This document shows, piece after piece, positions 58,754-64,000 of a stretch of 64,000 nucleotides of DNA. Position 1 is the first letter of the stretch. Each line of letters starts with the position of its first letter. Origin of the DNA: Sphingobium cupriresistens (GTDB lineage Bacteria > Pseudomonadota > Alphaproteobacteria > Sphingomonadales > Sphingomonadaceae); the NCBI RefSeq assembly GCF_004152865.1, contig NZ_SEOO01000017.1, forward strand, positions 33,345 to 97,344, given 5' to 3'. The position numbers and the translations under genes are program-made. A model generated the notes under the pieces. That model was not told the origin of the DNA and did no database searches. It saw nothing but the letters and a program-made list of their open reading frames with translations.

Positions 58754-60091
58754 TCAGATGATGTTCATGATAGAATCGATCGTCTCTTTGGCGATCTGCA
58801 GGATTTTGGCGGAGGCCGAATAGGCCTGCTGGATGCGCAGCAGATCGGCGGCTTCCATGTCCAGGTCGACGCCGCTCACCGCTTCGCGCGCGGCGACCGC
58901 CTGGTCGTTGCGGCTGCTCGCCGTGTCATATTCCGCCTGGGTCGACGCCACCAGGGTGGCGTGGGACGCGATCAGCGTCGTCCAATTCTGCTCCACGCTG
59001 CCATTGCCGCGCAGAACGGAATTGACGGTCAGCAGATTTCCGTTGAGCGTCCCGTCCGAAGAGCGGGTCGCCAGCTGGGCAGGATCGGTGATGAGCGTGG
59101 CGACGGTCGCGGCGCTGCCGCCATAGGATAGCAATGCGCCGCCCGCTGCGCCGCCGTCGGTCACACCCTGCGCGTGCCAGGCGTTAAGGTCGGTGACGAA
59201 CTGTTCGGCCAGCGTGTCCAGATCGGCGCGGCGATCCGCCACCGTGTCGGCGGCGGAAAACAGGCCGCCCAGCGTGCCATTGGCGGGCGCGGTCAGCGCC
59301 GCGCCATCGGCCAGGTTGAGAGAGAGCGTGCCGTCGTCATGGGTCGCCATGGACAGGCTGGTCGCGCTGTCGCCGGTGACCAGCGTCTGCCCGCCGAAAC
59401 TGATCTGCGCGCTGTCATGCGCGCCAAAGCTGATGGTGACGTTCAGATTGTCCGACAGCGTCTGCAACGCCGAATCGCGGCTGTCGAGCAATTGGGCATA
59501 AGCGGAGGTGCCGGGCTGGGCGCGCAGCAGGCTGTTGTTGATGTCCGCCAGCGACGCGAGCGAGCGGTTGATCGTATCGACGGACGATTGCGCTTCCGTG
59601 GCGATGCCGCTCGACACTTGTTGCAGATCGGCGGACGTCTGGCTGAACGCTTCCGACACCCTGTTGATGCTGTCGAGCGTAGTGACGCGCAACGAGGCGT
59701 TGCCAGGACTGGCCGCCAGTTTTTCCATATTCTGGAACATGCCCGTCATCAGTTGGCCGATACCGGTGCCGGTGTCGTTCAGCGCCGTTTCCGCATCGGT
59801 CAGCCAGCGCAGGCGGGCGGTCGAACTGCCCAGCGCCATGCCGGTGTTGCGGACCGTGGCGTCGAGATAGGGGTCGGCCGCGCGATTGATGCCCGCAACC
59901 TGCACCCCGCCGAAATTGGCGCGCGAGATATAGGTCGTCATCGTTGCGGTGGACGACCCGGATTCGATGGTCCGCACCGATCGGCGCGCATAGCCGTCCG
60001 TACTGGCGTTGGCGATATTTTCGCCGATCGCGGCCATGGCCGATCGATAGGCCTTGGTGCCCGAAGCGCCGATGATGAAAAGATCGCTCAT
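58754..60091 (-). CDS. flgK: Flagellar hook-associated protein FlgK
   Basis: The 445-residue protein opens with SDLFIIGASGTKAYRSAM and NIANASTDGYARR, the axial-protein motif, and ends SGVDLDMEAADLLRIQQAYSASA, as in FlgK. It is the first hook-filament junction protein. Overlaps flgJ by ATGA and precedes flgL. Confidence 0.94.
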   Translation of the reverse strand: MSDLFIIGASGTKAYRSAMAAIGENIANASTDGYARRSVRTIESGSSTATMTTYISRANFGGVQVAGINRAADPYLDATVRNTGMALGSSTARLRWLTDAETALNDTGTGIGQLMTGMFQNMEKLAASPGNASLRVTTLDSINRVSEAFSQTSADLQQVSSGIATEAQSSVDTINRSLASLADINNSLLRAQPGTSAYAQLLDSRDSALQTLSDNLNVTISFGAHDSAQISFGGQTLVTGDSATSLSMATHDDGTLSLNLADGAALTAPANGTLGGLFSAADTVADRRADLDTLAEQFVTDLNAWHAQGVTDGGAAGGALLSYGGSAATVATLITDPAQLATRSSDGTLNGNLLTVNSVLRGNGSVEQNWTTLIASHATLVASTQAEYDTASSRNDQAVAAREAVSGVDLDMEAADLLRIQQAYSASAKILQIAKETIDSIMNII

Positions 60092-60417
60092 GCGCTTGTC
60101 GCCGGCGCGGGACCATCAGGGACGGTCGGCGAGGGCGTGTCGCTCACCCGGTCGCCAAATTGTTTCAGCAGCAATTCGGCGATGCCCATCGCGCCCTTGC
60201 TGGCCATCGCGTCGGCAGTGCGGGAATCGGCCATGTCGCGAAATTGCTGGGTCGCGGCTGAATCGTCGATCCCTTCGGCCAGGCTGGCCGATCGCATCGC
60301 GCCGATCATCTGGCGCAGGAAAACGGCCTCGAACTGCTGCGCCACTTTTTGCAGCGACGCCTTGTTCGATGTTCCGGCGCTCGCGGCGGCGGGGGAGGTT
60401 GTCGTCGCTACCTGCAT
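60088..60417 (-). CDS. flgJ: Rod-binding FlgJ, short form without muramidase
   Basis: The 109-residue protein has the rod-binding core VAQQFEAVFLRQMIGAMR but no C-terminal peptidoglycan hydrolase, the common alphaproteobacterial state. Another enzyme must open the wall. It overlaps flgI by one base (or four with GTG at 60420) and flgK by ATGA. Confidence 0.9.
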   Translation of the reverse strand: MQVATTTSPAAASAGTSNKASLQKVAQQFEAVFLRQMIGAMRSASLAEGIDDSAATQQFRDMADSRTADAMASKGAMGIAELLLKQFGDRVSDTPSPTVPDGPAPATSA

Positions 60418-61532
60418 CACAGCACCACCAGTTCGGCTTTCATCGCGCCCGCCTGTTTCAAGGCTTCGAGGATCGCGACCATATCCGCCGGGGAAGCCCC
60501 GATCGCATTGACCGCCTTGACTATATCGGCCAGCGACGCCCCGCCTTTAAAATTAACCATAGGTTTTTTCTGTTCGTCGATGCTGATGCTGGTCGATTGC
60601 TCCAGCGCGGTCTGCCCCTGGCTGAAGGGCGCAGGCTGGACGACGCGCGGGCTTTCGTTGACGCTGACGGTCAATTTGCCGTGCGCGACGGCGGCCGGAT
60701 GAATCTTGACCGCGCCATTGATGACGACGGTGCCGGTGCGCGCGTTGACGATCACCTTGGCCGGCGCATCGGCGGGCGAAATCTCGATATTCTCGATCAT
60801 GCCCATCATCATGATGCGATCTTCGGCGCCGGGCGCGGCGTCGATCGCGATCGACACGGCGTCCATCGCGCGGGCGCGGCGGTCGCCAAAGGCGCGGTTG
60901 ACGCCGTCCGCGACGCGCAACGCCGTGGTCAGGTCCGCTTCGGCCAGGTTGAAGGTCAGCGTCGGGGCGGTGTCGAATCCGGTCGCGACCGCGCGTTCCA
61001 CCGTCGCGCCGCCGGGAATACGGCCAGCCGACGGGATGTTGACCGACACTTGGCTGCCATCGGCGCCCGATACGCCCAGGCCGCCGACGGCCAGGTTGCC
61101 CTGCGCCATGCCGTAAATCTCGTTATCCGCGCCGCGCAATGGCGTCAGGATCAGCGTGCCGCCGCGCAGCGACTTGGCCTTGCCCAGCGCCGATACGGTG
61201 ACGTCCAGCCGCTGTCCGGGCTTGGCGAAGGCGGGCAGGTCGGCGGTGACCAGAACAGCGGCGGCATTTTTGAGCGCCGGATTGACGCCTTGCGGCAGGG
61301 TAAGGCCAAAGCGCGAGACGACGCCCTTCATGCCCTGCGTCGCATATTCGATGCTGTCGTCCCCGGTGCCGGCCAGGCCCACGACGATGCCATAACCGGT
61401 CAGCTGGTTGGGACGGACCCCCTGGAAGGTGCCGAGATCCTTCACCCGCTCGGCCTGGGCCGGACAGGCCATCAGCGCGAAGATCGGCAGGATCAGGCGG
61501 AACAGACGGATCATGGCGTTTGCGGCTTCCAT
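60417..61532 (-). CDS. flgI: Flagellar P-ring protein FlgI
   Basis: The 371-residue periplasmic P-ring subunit has a signal peptide (LILPIFALMACPAQA) and family segments VKDLGTFQGVRPNQLTGYGI, GKAKSLRGGTLI and PPADMVAILEALKQAGAM-like SPADMVAILEALKQAGA. The start at 61532 overlaps the flgH stop; an internal ATG at 61514 just before the signal peptide is the alternative. Confidence 0.95.
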   Translation of the reverse strand: MEAANAMIRLFRLILPIFALMACPAQAERVKDLGTFQGVRPNQLTGYGIVVGLAGTGDDSIEYATQGMKGVVSRFGLTLPQGVNPALKNAAAVLVTADLPAFAKPGQRLDVTVSALGKAKSLRGGTLILTPLRGADNEIYGMAQGNLAVGGLGVSGADGSQVSVNIPSAGRIPGGATVERAVATGFDTAPTLTFNLAEADLTTALRVADGVNRAFGDRRARAMDAVSIAIDAAPGAEDRIMMMGMIENIEISPADAPAKVIVNARTGTVVINGAVKIHPAAVAHGKLTVSVNESPRVVQPAPFSQGQTALEQSTSISIDEQKKPMVNFKGGASLADIVKAVNAIGASPADMVAILEALKQAGAMKAELVVL

Positions 61533-62218
61533 CAGAAGGGGCTGATCGCGGAGAAGAAACGCTGGAGCCAGCCCTGGCGGCTGGCATTGGCGATCTCGCC
61601 CTTGCCCTTGTAAATGATCTTGGCGTCGGCGACGCGGGTCGATGCGATGCGGTTGTCGGGCGCGATGTCGGCCTGGCGGATCAGGCCGCTGATCTGGATG
61701 AATTCGTCGCCGCGGTTGAGCGTCAGCGCCTTTTCGCCCTTCACCAGCATGGTGCCATTGGGGTAGGTCGCCGCGATCGTCACGGTGATCTCGCCGCTCA
61801 GCGCGTTCGACTGGCTCGCGGCGCCCTTGCCAGTGAAGCTGTTCTGGCCGCCGGCGGACACGTCGCTGGCGGAAAACAGCTTGGACAATATGCCGGTGCT
61901 CGGCGGCGTGATGCCGATCGATCCGTTGCGGGCGGTGTCCGCGCTTGTCGTCTTGCTCGCCTGGGTCCGCTCGACCAGAACGATGGTGATGATGTCGCCC
62001 ACGCTGGTCGCGCGCGCGCCGCTGGTCAGCGGGGTATAGCCGGTCGATGCCTGAAAGATCGACCCGTTCGCGGGCGGAGCGACGGGCAGGGGGATCACGG
62101 TCGGCGCGTAGAAATCGCGCTCGATATCGCGCTTCTTCTGCTTGGCAGCGTCGGCGGGCGACGCGGCCAGTGCGATCAGCGAAACCGCGGCGATGGTGGC
62201 GTAGGAGAGGCGCATCAT
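61532..62218 (-). CDS. flgH: Flagellar L-ring protein FlgH lacking a lipobox cysteine
   Basis: The 228-residue L-ring subunit shows the family pattern VGDIITIVLVERTQASKT, GLIRQADIAPDN and a C-terminal WLQRFFSAISPF. FlgH is normally a lipoprotein with LxGC, but here the signal region is IAALAASPADAAKQKK and the whole protein contains no cysteine. It must be held in the outer membrane without a lipid anchor or cleaved by signal peptidase I. Frameshift is not evident. Confidence 0.94.
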   Translation of the reverse strand: MMRLSYATIAAVSLIALAASPADAAKQKKRDIERDFYAPTVIPLPVAPPANGSIFQASTGYTPLTSGARATSVGDIITIVLVERTQASKTTSADTARNGSIGITPPSTGILSKLFSASDVSAGGQNSFTGKGAASQSNALSGEITVTIAATYPNGTMLVKGEKALTLNRGDEFIQISGLIRQADIAPDNRIASTRVADAKIIYKGKGEIANASRQGWLQRFFSAISPF

Positions 62219-62224
62219 CTGGCC

Positions 62225-63013
62225 TTAGATATTCTGGTTGACGTACTGGAGCATCTCGTCGGTCGCCTTGATCATCTTGCTGTTGACCTCATAGGCGCGC
62301 TGCGTCTCGATCATGTCGACCAGCTCTTCCACGATGTTGACGTTCGATGTTTCCAGATAGCCCGACCGCATCAGGCCGCGGCCTTCGAGGCCCGCGACGC
62401 CGACCTGCGGCACGCCGCTCGCAGCGCTTTCGGTCAGCAGGTTGCCGCCGATGGAGGTCAGCCCCGCCGGGTTCATGAAGGTGGCGATTTCGATCTGGCC
62501 CAGGTTGCTCGGCGCGCTTTCGCCCTGCAGCGTGGCCGACACGGTGCCGTCATTGCCGATCGAGACCGATGTCGCGCCCTGCGGCACGGTGATCTGCGGA
62601 ATCAGCGGCAGGCCGTCGCTGGTGACGACCGTGCCTTCGGCGGTGACGCTGAAATTGCCGGCGCGGGTATAGGCGGTCGAGCCGTCGGGCTGCTGCACCT
62701 GGAAATAGCCCGATCCTTCGATCGCGATATCCAGCACATTGTTGGTCTGGTTCAGCGTACCCTGGGTATTGATCTTGCTCGTGCCCTGCAACGCGACGCC
62801 GGAGCCGAGATTGAGGCCGGTGGCGAATTTATTCTCGCTGTCCGAATTGGAACCGGCCTGGACGATCTGCTGATAGGCCAGCGTCTCGAAATCGGCGCGG
62901 TCCTTCTTGAAACCGGTCGTGTTGACGTTCGCCAGGTTGTTGGCAATCACGCGCATCTTCGTGTTCTGCGCGTCAAGGCCAGTGCGGGCGACATGAAGGG
63001 CGGCGTTGCTCAT
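62225..63013 (-). CDS. flgG: Flagellar distal rod protein FlgG
   Basis: The 262-residue distal rod protein has the N-terminal axial motif (NTKMRVIANNLANVNTTGFK), DLTGNPLDIAIEG-like NNVLDIAIEGSGYFQV and the C-terminal NVNIVEELVDMIETQRAYE. Its consensus sigma-54 promoter lies 51 bp upstream. Starts the flgGHIJKL transcript. Confidence 0.96.
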   Translation of the reverse strand: MSNAALHVARTGLDAQNTKMRVIANNLANVNTTGFKKDRADFETLAYQQIVQAGSNSDSENKFATGLNLGSGVALQGTSKINTQGTLNQTNNVLDIAIEGSGYFQVQQPDGSTAYTRAGNFSVTAEGTVVTSDGLPLIPQITVPQGATSVSIGNDGTVSATLQGESAPSNLGQIEIATFMNPAGLTSIGGNLLTESAASGVPQVGVAGLEGRGLMRSGYLETSNVNIVEELVDMIETQRAYEVNSKMIKATDEMLQYVNQNI

Positions 63014-63063
63014 CGTTCATTTCTCCGTGGCGCATCCCCATAGGGTGCTCATGCGTCAGTCAC

Positions 63064-63079
63064 AGCAAGATGCGTGCCA
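63064..63079 (-). promoter_or_regulatory. Sigma-54 promoter of flgG
   Basis: On the minus strand TGGCACGCATCTTGCT exactly matches the RpoN consensus TGGCACG-N4-TTGCT. It lies between the flgF stop and flgG, 50 bp from the flgG start, so the downstream flagellar genes have their own RpoN-dependent unit. Confidence 0.88.
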
Positions 63080-63082
63080 AAA

Positions 63083-63826
63083 TTAACCATCTAATTTCAT
63101 GAGCGATGCGCCGCCGTCGTCCAGCTGCCTGGCGGTGTCGATCATCTTCACCTGGGTTTCCCAGGCGCGGCTCGCTTCGATCATCTGGACCAGCGCCTGG
63201 GTCGCATTGACGTTTGATCCTTCGACCGAACCCGACGTGACGGTCGCCAGCGGATCGGACGGCAGGGCGCCGCCATTGACTTCGCGGAACAGGTCGTCGG
63301 TGCCCTTGGCGATGCTGGAGCCGGCCGCATTGACCAGCTTCAGCTTGTCGACCTGCTGCGGATTGGCCGGATCGCCACCCTGTGGCACGCCCCAGATGCT
63401 GCCGTCCTTGGCGATGGAAACACTGTCCATCTGCGGCAGGGTGATGGGGCCGCCTTCGCCCAGCACCGGCAAGCCGTCGCCAGTGGTCAGCAGGCCGCTG
63501 TCAGTGACTTTCAGGTCGCCGCGGCGCGTATAGGCTTCGCTGCCGTCGGTGGCCTGAACGGCGAGCAGAGCATCGCCGTTCATCGCCACGTCCAACGGAT
63601 TGCCCGTTTCGGTGACCGCGCCCTGCGCCATGTCGGCCGCAATCACCTGTTCCGAAGCCTGCGCACGGGTGTCGAAGCTGTCGCCCTTGATCCAGCGCGT
63701 CTCGGCATTGGCGATCTCGGCGCGAAAGCCGACGGTATTGACGTTCGCGAGGTTGTTCGCGACCGCCGTCTGCCGCGCCATCGCGCCGCGCATCGCGGTA
63801 AGAGCCGTATTGACGAGCCGGTCCAT
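63083..63826 (-). CDS. flgF: Flagellar proximal rod protein FlgF
   Basis: The 247-residue rod protein has the axial motif (RQTAVANNLANVNTVGFRAE), TGNPLDVAMNGDALLAV and the C-terminal SNVNATQALVQMIEASRAWE. The next gene, flgE or others, would lie beyond the window. A 10-bp inverted repeat (GCAATACCAG/CTGGTATTGC at 63902 to 63911 and 63965 to 63974) is in its upstream region. Confidence 0.94.
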   Translation of the reverse strand: MDRLVNTALTAMRGAMARQTAVANNLANVNTVGFRAEIANAETRWIKGDSFDTRAQASEQVIAADMAQGAVTETGNPLDVAMNGDALLAVQATDGSEAYTRRGDLKVTDSGLLTTGDGLPVLGEGGPITLPQMDSVSIAKDGSIWGVPQGGDPANPQQVDKLKLVNAAGSSIAKGTDDLFREVNGGALPSDPLATVTSGSVEGSNVNATQALVQMIEASRAWETQVKMIDTARQLDDGGASLMKLDG

Positions 63827-64000
63827 GGGCTATCCTTGTTCTTCCGTCGAAATTCGCTCGGCCCTTCTACTCCGCTCAGAGCCCGATCCGAAAGTTGTTG
63901 AGCAATACCAGCATGTTGTGATTCAGCCGTCTTTGCGACAAGATGGAGTGAATGGTGGCATGGACTGGTATTGCCCGGCGAGAGCATAGTCGGGAAGGTT

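Noticed and set aside
63956..63975. Sigma-54-like TGG...TTGC on the plus strand at the right edge
   Set aside because: The spacing between the GG and GC elements is wrong (11 or 16 instead of 12), and no plus-strand gene follows in the window.
1..64000. CRISPR arrays, insertion sequences with transposase genes, rRNA operons
   Set aside because: No regularly spaced direct repeats, no transposase-like frame and no rRNA sequence were seen.

Overview
The window is high-GC DNA from a Sphingomonadaceae alphaproteobacterium, most likely Sphingobium or a close relative. The clues are the crtY/crtI/crtB carotenoid genes, a compact alphaproteobacterial flagellar set (flgF to flgL plus motA/motB), the sphingomonad-type palindromic repeats and the codon use. 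This placement is an inference from gene content; no rRNA or other marker gene is present.

Positions 1 to about 24513 are one end of an integrative and conjugative element (ICE). Its left end lies outside the window. Reading on the minus strand it carries an AlpA-like regulator, DUF2840, a TraF-type peptidase, a DUF736 protein, a lytic transglycosylase, a VirD2-like relaxase with a candidate oriT, the TraG coupling protein, a CopG regulator and the trbB-C-D-E-J-K-L-F-G mating-pair operon. Further right are DUF2285/DUF6499 genes, a region dense in inverted repeats, DUF932, a second DUF736 protein, a truncated TetR regulator and a 677-residue ParB-like protein. Next come a stand-alone 2H-phosphoesterase resembling anti-CBASS Acb1, a FitAB toxin-antitoxin pair and a large serine recombinase. 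The recombinase ORF runs into the antisense of a tRNA-Ser(GGA) gene, which marks the integration site.

Positions 24514 to about 42700 are chromosome. They hold tRNA-Ser, a periplasmic cyclophilin, alanine dehydrogenase, a TauE-type permease, a two-component system coupled to a secreted protein, a phospholipase D-type enzyme, rpoZ, ung, a class A beta-lactamase-like hydrolase and DUF962. A surface-polysaccharide group follows: two CelD/FemAB-like acyltransferases, a JmjC-like oxygenase, a UDP-glucuronate epimerase and kdsD-kdsB.

Positions 42700 to 55310 hold a dmeR-dmeF Ni/Co efflux pair, crtY-crtI, a LOG-family gene and crtB, then glnK-amtB behind a consensus sigma-54 promoter with tandem terminators at its end. 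DUF924, tldD, a zinc-finger protein, tRNA-Val(TAC), a winged-helix regulator and a class IV aminotransferase complete this part.

Positions 55850 to 63826 are flagellar genes on the minus strand: flgF, then flgG-H-I-J-K-L behind a second consensus sigma-54 promoter, then motA-motB behind a possible sigma-28 promoter. The strongest items for follow-up are the ICE-borne Acb1-like protein, the recombinase reading through its own attachment site, the oriT candidate, the inverted-repeat cluster and a FlgH without a lipobox cysteine.
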